Positions 8,439 through 16,749 of a stretch of 33,749 bases of DNA are shown here, piece after piece. The notes below the pieces were generated by a model. That model made no database searches and was not told the DNA's origin. It saw only the letters and a list, made by a program, of their open reading frames with translations. Location of the stretch: NCBI GenBank assembly GCA_020426505.1, contig JAGQPX010000164.1:1-33749 (forward strand). Reading direction: 5' to 3'. Position 1 is the stretch's first letter. Each line of letters begins with the position of its first letter. The position numbers and the translations under genes are program-made. The DNA is from Planctomycetaceae bacterium (GTDB lineage Bacteria > Planctomycetota > Planctomycetia > Planctomycetales > Planctomycetaceae).

Positions 8439-9353
8439 TCACGTGAGTCGCAACCAGCGGCCCAGCATCATGGCCGGGATGATGAGTGACGCAGTCGCGA
8501 TCGCATAACCCGCACCCGGTTGCCCCAGTTTGGCGAAGACCAGCGTCGCATCCAGCATGATCACCGAGAGCAACATGGTCTTGATCGCTGTCTGCACCGG
8601 TTGCGGAGACGGATCAGCAATCGCGACCAGCAGACGTCGATTGATGCTGAGGCCGATCACGGCCAGCACAAACAAGGCTGGCGTGACAGCCGGGTTCGGC
8701 GCGAGAGTCATCCAGCCGATGAGCATGGCCAGCCCAAGGTTGACGACGACTGTCGCCAGACTCAGGTGGACACGACTGCTTTGCCGGGCCTCCGTGCGAG
8801 CGAACCATGTCACCCCGACGATGTACACACCCAGCCCGGCAGCGACCCAGAGCTGCGGTCGCCACCAGACCTGCTCGAACCGTAGCCAGTCGCTGCTGGC
8901 ACCGAGAATCACATTCAGGAATCGACATCCTCCCATCGCCACTGGTCCGAGTATCGTCCGCTTGAGACCGCCGTCATAGCCCATGATGCAGGCGCTCAAC
9001 AGGCCCGCGACGATCAGTGTTTTCTGGCCGACAAAGCCCGCACAGATCAGCCCGGTCAGCATGAGCGCCGACCCGAAGATCACAGCGGCTCGAACGGATA
9101 CGCGTCCGGAAGGAATCGGCCGATTCGGTCTCTCGACCGCATCAACGTGACGGTCGAACACATCGTTCCAAACCATGCCGGAAAGATACAGCGCGGCGGA
9201 GGTGCCAAGCAGCAGGAGAAAGTCGGCCGGCGACTCTTCCCTCACCGAAACAAGTGCGACGTGAACAAGCAGATACCCCAGAAAGATGTCAGCCATCGCC
9301 GTGAACACAGCAGGCAGGCGGCAGAGTTGCAGAAAAGGGCGGATCAGCGTCAT
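8439..9353 (-). CDS. UbiA-superfamily membrane protein (EboC-like candidate)
   Basis: A 304-residue polytopic membrane protein of the UbiA prenyltransferase superfamily. The first Asp-rich motif is intact (NDVFDRHVDAVERPNRP, residues 63-79), followed by PSGR, and YDGGLKRT (126-133) and GGCRFLNVILGAS (141-153) are typical of the family. The second Asp-rich motif, usually DxxD/DREDD, is not visible; the corresponding place seems to read WFARTEAR (183-190). UbiA proteins normally join a polyprenyl diphosphate to an acceptor. Relatives such as EboC carry similar sequences and have no firmly known reaction, so I leave the substrate open. The frame extends upstream to GTG 9437, but ATG 9353 is preferred because the extension would run into the promoter/SD region of the divergent gene. 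Co-transcribed with the methyltransferase downstream. Confidence 0.8.
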   Translation of the reverse strand: MTLIRPFLQLCRLPAVFTAMADIFLGYLLVHVALVSVREESPADFLLLLGTSAALYLSGMVWNDVFDRHVDAVERPNRPIPSGRVSVRAAVIFGSALMLTGLICAGFVGQKTLIVAGLLSACIMGYDGGLKRTILGPVAMGGCRFLNVILGASSDWLRFEQVWWRPQLWVAAGLGVYIVGVTWFARTEARQSSRVHLSLATVVVNLGLAMLIGWMTLAPNPAVTPALFVLAVIGLSINRRLLVAIADPSPQPVQTAIKTMLLSVIMLDATLVFAKLGQPGAGYAIATASLIIPAMMLGRWLRLT

Positions 9354-9455
9354 GATACAGGGTCGGCCACAGGACTCGCGAACGGAGATGAGTCTAGGCG
9401 ACCGACTCGTGGTGTGCGACCAAGTCATGGTCTTCACAAGAGAAGGAGGGGCCCC

Positions 9456-10085
9456 GTGGCACTCGTCCAGGTCGATGTCAAGACGTCAGAGGGTCACCTC
9501 CCGCGCGACGCCGCACGGTTGATCCGGGTGGCAACACGGAGAATTGACGATTTCACTGAGAACACCAGGCAACAACCGATTCCTGCGTTCGTGCCAAGTG
9601 ACTTCACGGCGGCCTACTGGACGCTTGCTGCCATTCAGGAGCAGTCGCTGGCCGTCGGGACGCTGTTTTGCGAATGGGGGAGCGGATTCGGCGTTGTGAC
9701 CTGTCTCGCTGCTCTCCTTGAATACGAAGCTTATGGCATCGAGATCGAACGGGAACTGGTCGCAGAGGCCGAGTCACTGGCGAGTGACTTTGACATCGCT
9801 GCTGAGTTTGCCGAAGGGAGCTTCGTCCCCGCCGACGCAGACGACATCGCCGTGACTCCCGGCGAGGTGGCGTGGCTGGCCACGGAAGGAGCAGACGCAT
9901 ACGAGGCATTGCAGATTGATCTGGACGATTTCGACATCATTTACGCCTACCCCTGGCCGGATGAAGACGACATCCTGGGGGACGTGTTCGATTCGTACGC
10001 AGCCGAGGGAGCTTTGCTGGTCACTTACAACGGCATTGATGACGTCCGTGTCCGCCGCAAGGTCAATCGCCGTCGCCGTCGCTGA
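9456..10085 (+). CDS. Small class I SAM-dependent methyltransferase
   Basis: A 209-residue protein with a single Rossmann-type methyltransferase fold: motif I LFCEWGSGFGVVTCLA (about 70-85) with the glycine loop E-W-G-S-G-F-G, the acidic end of strand 2 in GIEIERE (94-100), and a strand-4 motif DFDIIYAYPWPDED near residue 155. The substrate is not evident. The frame is open from 9147, but GTG 9456 is clearly the start: an AAGGAGGGG sequence ends 4-5 bases before it. The C-terminus is a run of arginines (RRKVNRRRRR), perhaps binding nucleic acid or acidic partners. Divergent from the UbiA-family gene; convergent with the BatA-type gene across a region holding a nested palindrome. Confidence 0.85.
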   Translation: MALVQVDVKTSEGHLPRDAARLIRVATRRIDDFTENTRQQPIPAFVPSDFTAAYWTLAAIQEQSLAVGTLFCEWGSGFGVVTCLAALLEYEAYGIEIERELVAEAESLASDFDIAAEFAEGSFVPADADDIAVTPGEVAWLATEGADAYEALQIDLDDFDIIYAYPWPDEDDILGDVFDSYAAEGALLVTYNGIDDVRVRRKVNRRRRR

Positions 10086-10132
10086 GACGTGCAGAGGTAT
10101 CGACACAACTCGTTTAATGCTGAATGGCTTGA

Positions 10133-10261
10133 GAAACGTGCCACTGCTTGGCTGGCCGAAATGCAAGCGTTTTCTCCGGATAAGCACTGCTTCGGCCGGA
10201 CAAGCAGTGCCCAAGGTATGTCCGAAGTCATTCCTGTCCGCCCGAAGCAGTGGCACGTTTC
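10133..10261. repeat. Nested palindromic element between convergent genes
   Basis: Perfect 17-bp arms (10133-10149 GAAACGTGCCACTGCTT and 10245-10261 AAGCAGTGGCACGTTTC) enclose 95 bases. Inside them a second hairpin with GCACTGCTT and AAGCAGTGC arms (10184-10210) repeats the same core, so four copies of CACTGCTT/AAGCAGTG are present. CGGCCGGA and GGCTGGCC segments next to the arms add more symmetry. The element occupies half of the 255-bp gap between the SAM methyltransferase and the BatA-type gene. No transposase is present; it resembles a non-autonomous (MITE-like) or REP-type element. Confidence 0.8.
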
Positions 10262-10340
10262 TTCCTGAGATGCGTACACGTTGAAAGATGTGTAGATACC
10301 AATGCTGAGACGGGGCAGAGATGGCCGCCGGAGGGGGACA

Positions 10341-12443
10341 TCAGGTTGGTTTTCCGACCCGCGTCAGGCGTGATGCAAACACGGTTTCAGCAAACAAAAT
10401 CAGAATTGCCGCGACGATGATCCATCGCCACAGCTTCTGCCGGCTTTCCAACTCGCTATTGTGAAGCTGACGTTGCACCTCAGGCGAAGTCGTCGCATCG
10501 GTCTCGTCGAGGTCCATCGGCACTCCGGCAGCACGAAGAGCATTGACTGAAAGAAGTGACGTGCCTGATTCGGTAGACGCAATGTTGACGACGAACTCGG
10601 CCAAGGCAGTCTCTCCGAGTGAGTCCACGCGGATGCGATATCGTCCCGGCTCATCGGTTCTCGCGAAGGATGTCTCGCTGTCTGTGAGTACGATCTCTTC
10701 GTCGCTCGGCGTGATGAGGACCGTTGGAATTGCAAAGTCGGGGAGAAACGCCGTGAGGTCCACCGTATCACCCACCAGGAACTGTGAAGGTCTCGTGACG
10801 ATTCCCGCCGCATCGTCGAGTAGACCATTGAGCATCGGCACAAACTTGGTCGATAGAGCGAGTTGACTGTCTGCCAGATGCCAGCTCGAGGTGAAGACGA
10901 TCACGCTGCCGCCGCCGACCGCCACTTGGCCAGCAGCGATGTCGCCATCATCGAAGCGTGCAATGACGTCGATCCCAGGGATTGATTCCGCATCGAGATG
11001 TCGGTGTTTCCAGAACCGTACCTTGGTGAAATCAGAAAACCGCGGCTGGTTCAGCTCCGAGAACAAAGGGTGCGTGTAGTCAATGTCATTCAGCATCACA
11101 TAGTCCGCCACGTTCGCATCCTGGGTCTCGACGGGACTCACATCAAGGAGATCGAACAGCACTCGCATCTGCTGCGCGTCCGCAGGGACGACAAGTGCTG
11201 TTGTACCACCGTTAATGGCCTCTCGAATTCGGTCCGTCGTCTCAGCATCCGGTCTTGTTGTGATGATGATCAGATCGAAGTGACTTTCGTTGGTCGCATC
11301 ACCGGTTTCGCTCAACGGATGGAACACCACCGCACGCTCTGGTGTTTCGAGCAAAGCACGTTCCGCGAAGTATCGCATCGTCTCCGGGTCATCGGCGGCA
11401 TCGCGAGTGACAAGTGCGACATGCACGATTCGCTGTCTCTGCGTGCCAACGTAACAACGGTTATCGAACGGATGATCATCCCCTTCAAGCACGAGCGATG
11501 ATGTTCCGATGACCGAAGGCAGACGAGCAACCGCAACGACCCGGCTCGTTCCGGGAGGCACAATCACCGATACGGCTGATTGATCAGCGTCCGTCGCCGA
11601 AGCACCGTCCCACCGGAGTGTGAACTGTTCCCGCTTCGAGTTTGCCGCGTTCGTCACGCGAATGCGGACTTCGCTTGCAGAAGACTCATTGCCTTCACTT
11701 GGTCCGGCGTGGAGGCCCGCATTGTTCGGCGAGACATCCTGTCCGACGTCGATCAGTTCAACTGACATGTGCTTGGGCCATTGATATGCCTGCAACGTCT
11801 CGATTTGAGACCCTTGTTGCAGATCGGAGATGACGAGAATCCTCCGTAACTGACCGAGCCCCTCGATCTCCCGTTCATCATCCAGTCGCTCAGCCGCTTC
11901 GATCAGCGCGCGCCCCAGATCGGTTGATGCCCAGCCGGGTGTGACATCGACGAGCAGACTCGTAACCCGCGCCGCTCTCTGTGACGGCTCCAGTTCAGCC
12001 CATTGTCGACTGTCGATCAGCACTCGCGGTTGTTGGTTGAACGTCAGCAATTCAACCCGATCCCGTGGTTCGGTCTCGTCGATGACCCGGGTCAATTCCC
12101 GGACGGCCGCGTCCCAGACACCTTCCCGCCTCATGCTGGCACTCGTATCCAGCAGCACGACGACTTCTCGAAAGTCACCCACGTCGGCCGCCGTCTCTCC
12201 CTGCACGCGGAGGAACGGTCGGGCGAAGGCGATCGCGATCAGTACGACGGCGATTGCTCGTAACAGCAGCAACAACCAGTGCTCGACCTTGCTGCGGCTT
12301 GTGATGCGGGGCGGCGAAGGTTCGAGAAACATCAAACTGCTGAACTCCTGCCGTCCGCTCGGCGTGCGCCGGATCATGTGGAACACAACCGGCAACGCGA
12401 TCGCGAGTGCACCGAGCAGGTAGAGAGGAGTCAGGAAGCTCAT
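10341..12443 (-). CDS. BatA-type membrane protein with von Willebrand factor A domain
   Basis: A 700-residue inner-membrane protein. The N-terminus is the BatA module: a first helix (SFLTPLYLLGALAIALPVVFH, about 2-22), a linker with a GRQEFSSLMFLEPS segment, and a second helix (about 56-77). A VWA domain follows, with the metal-binding MIDAS motif DTSAS at 99-103. A long extracytoplasmic part contains a second Rossmann-like region (about 350-500) and a beta-sandwich-like stretch, and the protein ends with a helix (about 672-692). With MoxR and DUF58 partners such proteins are thought to form a chaperone-like envelope system; the client is unknown. It is the third gene of the leftward moxR operon, 45 bp after the DUF58 gene. 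Confidence 0.9.
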   Translation of the reverse strand: MSFLTPLYLLGALAIALPVVFHMIRRTPSGRQEFSSLMFLEPSPPRITSRSKVEHWLLLLLRAIAVVLIAIAFARPFLRVQGETAADVGDFREVVVLLDTSASMRREGVWDAAVRELTRVIDETEPRDRVELLTFNQQPRVLIDSRQWAELEPSQRAARVTSLLVDVTPGWASTDLGRALIEAAERLDDEREIEGLGQLRRILVISDLQQGSQIETLQAYQWPKHMSVELIDVGQDVSPNNAGLHAGPSEGNESSASEVRIRVTNAANSKREQFTLRWDGASATDADQSAVSVIVPPGTSRVVAVARLPSVIGTSSLVLEGDDHPFDNRCYVGTQRQRIVHVALVTRDAADDPETMRYFAERALLETPERAVVFHPLSETGDATNESHFDLIIITTRPDAETTDRIREAINGGTTALVVPADAQQMRVLFDLLDVSPVETQDANVADYVMLNDIDYTHPLFSELNQPRFSDFTKVRFWKHRHLDAESIPGIDVIARFDDGDIAAGQVAVGGGSVIVFTSSWHLADSQLALSTKFVPMLNGLLDDAAGIVTRPSQFLVGDTVDLTAFLPDFAIPTVLITPSDEEIVLTDSETSFARTDEPGRYRIRVDSLGETALAEFVVNIASTESGTSLLSVNALRAAGVPMDLDETDATTSPEVQRQLHNSELESRQKLWRWIIVAAILILFAETVFASRLTRVGKPT

Positions 12444-12488
12444 CAGCGTTGAATGTATCAGGGTTGAGGGTTGACGTGTTCGGACCTC

Positions 12489-13442
12489 TTACGTCGATCG
12501 CGACCGCGATGTCGAGCGGGAGATCGTTCGTTGTCGGCTGCGGAGGAAGTTGCCGAGGGCCGATTCGAGCGGCGTGTCTGTCGTCAATTGAAAACGGTCG
12601 ATCCCCAAACGGTCACAACTCGTGGAGATCGCATCGAGGTGCTGCTGCAGTCGTTGGACGTATTGCTCACGTGCGAGTGACGGATCAACGTAGACCTCAC
12701 GTCCCGATTCGACATCCATGAAAAGCTTGGGCTCATCGAAGTCGAGCGTGAGTTCTGCCGGGTCGAGAATCTGGAACAGGACGACTTCGTGTCCTCTCGC
12801 CCGAAAGTATGACAGTTTGGTTTCGAGATCATCGAGCGGAGCGAGCAGGTCGGAGATCAGCACGAGCATGCCGCGTTTGCGAACCTGTTCCGCGACCTGA
12901 TCGAGAGGCGTCGCAAGATTGGTTGACGTGCCTTGAGCCGTTTTTTCAAGCGCCAGCATGATTCGCCGCAGGTGTCCTGTGCGATAGCGAGCCGGGATAA
13001 AATCGTCGATTCTCTCATCGAACCGCACGAGACCCACGGCGTCTCCTTGCGTGTTGAGCAAGTACCCCAACGTCGCAGCGAATGTTGTCGCATAGTCTGC
13101 CTTGCTGTACGGCAGCGACCCGTACGTCATCGACTTGCTGGTGTCGAGAAGCAGATGCGTGCGGAGGTTCGTCTCATCCTCAAACCGCTTGACGTAGTAT
13201 CGGTCACTGCGGGCAAGCAGCCGCCAATCGAGATACCGCGGATCGTCCCCCGGCACGTACTGTCGGTACTCGGTGAACTCAACCGAGAACCCGTGATACG
13301 GCGAACGATGCAACCCCGCGAAGAACCCCTCGACCACCGCTTTCGCCCGCAACTCCAGCGAACGAATCTGCATCAACGCTATCGGGTCAATCAACGACGC
13401 CGGCGGAAAAGCGGGTGAGTCAACCATGAGAGATTGTTCCAT
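12489..13442 (-). CDS. DUF58 domain protein of the MoxR system
   Basis: A 317-residue cytosolic protein with the DUF58 signature EYRQYVPGDDPRYLDWR (58-74) and a VWA-like metal-site motif DTSKSM (100-105). DUF58 proteins accompany MoxR ATPases and probably act as adaptors or substrate binders. ATG 13442 overlaps the moxR stop codon in an ATGA arrangement, which implies translational coupling and decides the start; an in-frame GTG directly before it is less likely. The C-terminus is a low-complexity arginine/serine repeat (SRSTSRSRST), encoded by a repetitive GATCGCGA-rich stretch. This may be a recent extension of the gene, since family members usually end about ten residues earlier. Confidence 0.93.
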   Translation of the reverse strand: MEQSLMVDSPAFPPASLIDPIALMQIRSLELRAKAVVEGFFAGLHRSPYHGFSVEFTEYRQYVPGDDPRYLDWRLLARSDRYYVKRFEDETNLRTHLLLDTSKSMTYGSLPYSKADYATTFAATLGYLLNTQGDAVGLVRFDERIDDFIPARYRTGHLRRIMLALEKTAQGTSTNLATPLDQVAEQVRKRGMLVLISDLLAPLDDLETKLSYFRARGHEVVLFQILDPAELTLDFDEPKLFMDVESGREVYVDPSLAREQYVQRLQQHLDAISTSCDRLGIDRFQLTTDTPLESALGNFLRSRQRTISRSTSRSRST

Positions 13443-14461
13443 CACATTCGCGGCAAGCTTTCGATCAGTCGATCGACGACATTCTCGACGGTGACCCCCT
13501 CCGCTTCGGCTCGGTAGTTGACCAGAATGCGGTGACGAAGGACCGGATGAGCGAGTTTATGAATGTCGTCGAGCGTGGAGTGAGCGCGGCCATTGATGAG
13601 CGCGCGGGCCTTTGCTCCGAGAACGAGGTATTGCGACGCTCGCGTGCCGGCTCCCCAACTGACCCAATCGTTGACGAACTCGGGTGTTCCTTCACGACCG
13701 GGGCGGGAGGCTGCTGCGAGGCGGACCGCGTAGTCGATCAGGTCTTTTGCAATCGGCACTCTGCGGATCACGTCATGAAAGGCCAGCACGTCCTCGCCTG
13801 TGAACAATGGTTCGATCGTTTGCGGTTCCGCAGCAGTGGTTCGCTCGACAACGGCCACCTCGTCCGCATGCGGCAGGTAATCGATCACGACGTTGAGCAT
13901 GAACCGGTCGAGCTGTGCCTCGGGCAACGGATACGTTCCTTCCATCTCAATCGGGTTCTGCGTCGCAAGAACGAAGAACGGCTCTTCGAGCTTGTGCAAC
14001 TCGCCCGCTGCGGTGACCTGATGCTCCTGCATTGCCTCCAGCAATGCGGCCTGTGTCTTGGGAGGCGTGCGATTGATCTCGTCGGCAAGGAGTACGTTCG
14101 CGAACACGGGCCCCTTCACAAACACGAGTTCACGACGGCCGTCCTGCGTTTCCTGCAGAATCTCCGTGCCGGTGATGTCAGCCGGCATCAGGTCGGGTGT
14201 GAACTGAATCCGCTGAAACTTGAGATGAAAGACCTGCGCGATCGACTTGATCAACAGCGTCTTCGCGAGACCGGGAGCCCCTGTAATCAGACAGTGCCCA
14301 CCGGCGAACAGCGTGATGAGCAACTGCTCGATCACGTCCTCCTGCCCGACGATGACCTTCGCCAGCTCCTCCCCAATCCGCCGCCGCCCCGCCCGCAGAC
14401 GTTCGACGATCTCCCTCTCATTCTCGAACTCTGCGGTGCCGACGGTCTTCTGAAAGGACAT
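13442..14461 (-). CDS. MoxR-family AAA+ ATPase
   Basis: A 339-residue ATPase. Walker A GAPGLAKT lies at 61-68, Walker B LLADEIN at 124-130, with the MoxR-typical GTEILQE (98-104), the sensor-like ATQNPIE and EGTYPLPEAQLDRF segments, and a C-terminal lid domain. MoxR proteins are thought to remodel or activate partner complexes, with DUF58 and VWA proteins as partners. This is the first gene of the visible operon moxR / DUF58 / BatA-VWA. The stop overlaps the next start. The start ATG 14461 agrees with the family N-terminus. A dispersed-type inverted repeat occupies its upstream region (14497-14573). Confidence 0.95.
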   Translation of the reverse strand: MSFQKTVGTAEFENEREIVERLRAGRRRIGEELAKVIVGQEDVIEQLLITLFAGGHCLITGAPGLAKTLLIKSIAQVFHLKFQRIQFTPDLMPADITGTEILQETQDGRRELVFVKGPVFANVLLADEINRTPPKTQAALLEAMQEHQVTAAGELHKLEEPFFVLATQNPIEMEGTYPLPEAQLDRFMLNVVIDYLPHADEVAVVERTTAAEPQTIEPLFTGEDVLAFHDVIRRVPIAKDLIDYAVRLAAASRPGREGTPEFVNDWVSWGAGTRASQYLVLGAKARALINGRAHSTLDDIHKLAHPVLRHRILVNYRAEAEGVTVENVVDRLIESLPRM

Positions 14462-14496
14462 GCTGAATTCCTGCTGCGGTCACCGGAAGTCGAGCA

Positions 14497-14573
14497 ACCA
14501 CGGATGACACAGATTTCACGGATCAACGTCAACTTCCATTGTGACCATCCGTGCGATCCGTGTCATCTGTGGT
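14497..14573. repeat. Inverted repeat of the ACCACGGATGACAC type upstream of moxR
   Basis: Arms 14497-14523 (starting ACCACGGATGACAC) and 14547-14573 (ending GTGTCATCTGTGGT) are 27 bases each with four mismatches and a 23-base spacer. The motif with repeated CACGGAT units belongs to a type of dispersed repeat that I recall from several bacterial phyla. It sits 36 bp before the moxR start codon, so it would lie in the promoter or leader. Confidence 0.75.
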
Positions 14574-14644
14574 GATGGAACTTGGCAACAAGATGAGGCG
14601 ACACGAGACAAGGTTATGATTCATTGAGAACAGCGTCGCGAAAC

Positions 14645-15175
14645 TCACATATCCAATACCTCCCTGAATCCGATCTGCTCATCCAGCCAAAGACGAAGCT
14701 CGTCAGTCTTCGTGATTACCCGACACTCTGGCCAACGTTTGCGTTCTCGTTCAGATGGTCCTCGGTCCACCAAGAGAAAGTCCACCCCATCTCCTGCAAC
14801 CGGGGATTCAAGCGCAAAGTTGCCAGCACGGCACACATCCAGAATGAGGTTTAAATGGTCGTCCTCTAATGTTCGCACCACAATCTCGACCATAAAGCCG
14901 ATGATGGGATTCGAGCCGTCCAACTCACCTCCACGGAAGCGAATATCTCCTCCGTCATCGTCGTACCGGGCGTATCCTTCACAATCAGGCTCTGGACCCT
15001 CGACACGATTATTCACAAAGACTGTAATCAGTGACTCGAGTTCAGTTTCGGTCAAACCGTCGTCGATCGGGATTTCCAAGGACTCGCCAGTAAATGGGTT
15101 GACTCTCTTCTGCACTCGCTCGCCCAGGTTTCGTGAGGTGATGCCGAAATCGTACTCAAGAAGTGTCGGTCCCAT
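14645..15175 (-). CDS. Hypothetical protein downstream of GntP permease
   Basis: A 176-residue soluble, acidic protein that I do not recognise. It has no signal peptide or membrane segment. Noticeable parts are RVNPFTGESLEIPIDDGLT (about 24-42), a GYARYDDDGGDIRFRGGEL stretch (about 67-85) and a C-terminal part rich in acidic residues and tryptophan. The fold could resemble small immunity or SUKH-like proteins, but nothing decisive is visible. The frame is open to 15286, but ATG 15175 is preferred because GGAGAG lies about 5 bases upstream and the extension would overlap the permease gene. It follows the GntP gene after 26 bp and may be co-transcribed. Confidence 0.65.
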   Translation of the reverse strand: MGPTLLEYDFGITSRNLGERVQKRVNPFTGESLEIPIDDGLTETELESLITVFVNNRVEGPEPDCEGYARYDDDGGDIRFRGGELDGSNPIIGFMVEIVVRTLEDDHLNLILDVCRAGNFALESPVAGDGVDFLLVDRGPSERERKRWPECRVITKTDELRLWLDEQIGFREVLDM

Positions 15176-15201
15176 GAGTCTCTCCGCGAGAAGTGCATAT
15201 G

Positions 15202-16608
15202 CTAAGGCGACATCGGCAGTGCGAGTGCCAAGACGACCGTCACGGCCATGCTGACGATGCTTAAAACGGCCAGCAACACTGTCCAAGATTTGAGTGACTC
15301 CGCTTCAGTCAGTGCGCCCATTTTGCAGAAGATCCAGAAGCCGCTGTCGTTCATCCAGCTGCCCATGAGGGAGCCCGCGCCGATCGCGGTGGCAAGGTAG
15401 ACCGGGTGATAGCCAAGCGAAACGTCGCCCGTCATCATCGCAGCGAGCATGCCGGAGGCGGTGATCATCGCGACCGTGCTGGAGCCGACCGCGATCTTCA
15501 GCAGCACCGCGATGAAGTAGCCCAACATTAAAAATGCGATCCCGGTTCCGCCGGCTGAGTCTGATTGGAACATCGACTGAATCGCTGGCCCGATCTCGGC
15601 CGCTTTGAGCATGCCTCCAAACGCGCCGCCGCCTGCGGTGATGAGAATGATCACACCGCCACTCATCAGTGAGCGTTCCGCAGTCTCGCTGAGTTGTTGC
15701 AGAGTCGGTTTACGCGTGAGCCAGACGAGACCCATTGCCACGGCTGTCGCCACGAGCATTGCGAGGTTGGGATTGCCAATGATGGACGTGTACGGCAGCA
15801 AGTCATTCCATTCGTTCGGTGACGTGCCGGCTGCGAGTGCCTTCTCAGAAACCGAGAGCGTTTTCACGATCGTGTTCGAAGAGATCAAAAGCACCGGCAA
15901 CGCAACCGGCAGCAACGAGAGACCGAGTGGCGGAAGATCCTCCTCTGCTGGAGGGGCGAATTCGTCGCTGGTGCCCAGTTCGCGGAACGGCACGTGCATC
16001 TTGTTGTCCAGGTACCGCGAGAAGAGCAAGCCGATGATCGCTGCCGGCAGGGCAACGGCGGCTCCCCCCATCATCATAGCTCCCACGTCGATCTTGAGAT
16101 TGTCCGCCATCAACAGGGGCCCGGGCGTCGGCGGCACAAGAGTGTGGGTGATCGCACCGCCGCAGGCGATCGCCAGGAGCGACAACAGGTAATTCTTTCC
16201 CGTCTTTTTGTAGAGTGACCGAGCCAGAGGGACGAGCAGATAGAACACCGTGTCGAAGAACACGGGGACCGCAAGCACAAATCCGCTGAACATCAACGCC
16301 CAGGGGGCACGTTTTTCGCCCAGCAGTCTGATGAAGAATTGCACAATGCAGTCGGCTGCGCCGCTGACCATCATGCACTCGCCGATGACGGCCGCCAGTG
16401 CGATCACGATTCCGATGTTCCCAGCAGCCGTCCCAAAAGCCTCGGCAACGCGGCTGATCTTCTCGCCTAGTTCACCGGGCGCCATCAAACTCACGACGAT
16501 GGCTGCTGTAATCAGCGCGATGAACGCATTGATGCGGAGAACCATGATCATACCGATCACGGTTGCGACGCCGACTGCCAAGGTGATCAGGGGGTAGTAC
16601 TGTTCCAA
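15202..16608 (-). CDS. GntP-family organic acid:H+ symporter
   Basis: A 468-residue permease with 12 or more hydrophobic helices. GntP-family marks are visible: FDTVFYLLVPLARSLYKKTG (about 118-137), THTLVPPTPGPLLMADNL (about 153-170) and the C-terminal GSSTVAMITASGM and SWMNDSGFWIF segments. The family imports gluconate or related hydroxy acids with protons. The start is TTG 16608, supported by GAGGAG six bases upstream. The gene is divergent from glcE with a 141-bp shared promoter region. This suggests that the transported acid may be glycolate, lactate, glycerate or a related hydroxy acid rather than gluconate, but that is inference. Confidence 0.92.
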   Translation of the reverse strand: MEQYYPLITLAVGVATVIGMIMVLRINAFIALITAAIVVSLMAPGELGEKISRVAEAFGTAAGNIGIVIALAAVIGECMMVSGAADCIVQFFIRLLGEKRAPWALMFSGFVLAVPVFFDTVFYLLVPLARSLYKKTGKNYLLSLLAIACGGAITHTLVPPTPGPLLMADNLKIDVGAMMMGGAAVALPAAIIGLLFSRYLDNKMHVPFRELGTSDEFAPPAEEDLPPLGLSLLPVALPVLLISSNTIVKTLSVSEKALAAGTSPNEWNDLLPYTSIIGNPNLAMLVATAVAMGLVWLTRKPTLQQLSETAERSLMSGGVIILITAGGGAFGGMLKAAEIGPAIQSMFQSDSAGGTGIAFLMLGYFIAVLLKIAVGSSTVAMITASGMLAAMMTGDVSLGYHPVYLATAIGAGSLMGSWMNDSGFWIFCKMGALTEAESLKSWTVLLAVLSIVSMAVTVVLALALPMSP

Positions 16609-16749
16609 GGTGAACTCCTCAGTGTGGGGCCATGCGTCATCACAGTTGACTCGACGGCGCCTTGTGCGTCAAACGAGTGGCGTGCGTGCTTTCGGTTCGG
16701 TTGCTGTGGCGTTACGATCTGACTTTGCGATCCCTGAACTGAATGATCC

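Noticed and set aside
12489..14461. A new defence system made of MoxR, DUF58 and VWA proteins
   Set aside because: MoxR-VWA modules can occur in defence islands, but this arrangement with BatA is a common planctomycete envelope/chaperone cluster and no nuclease or sensor accompanies it.
13532..14575. 347-codon open frame on the plus strand opposite moxR
   Set aside because: Antisense shadow of moxR; the codon pattern follows the real gene on the other strand.
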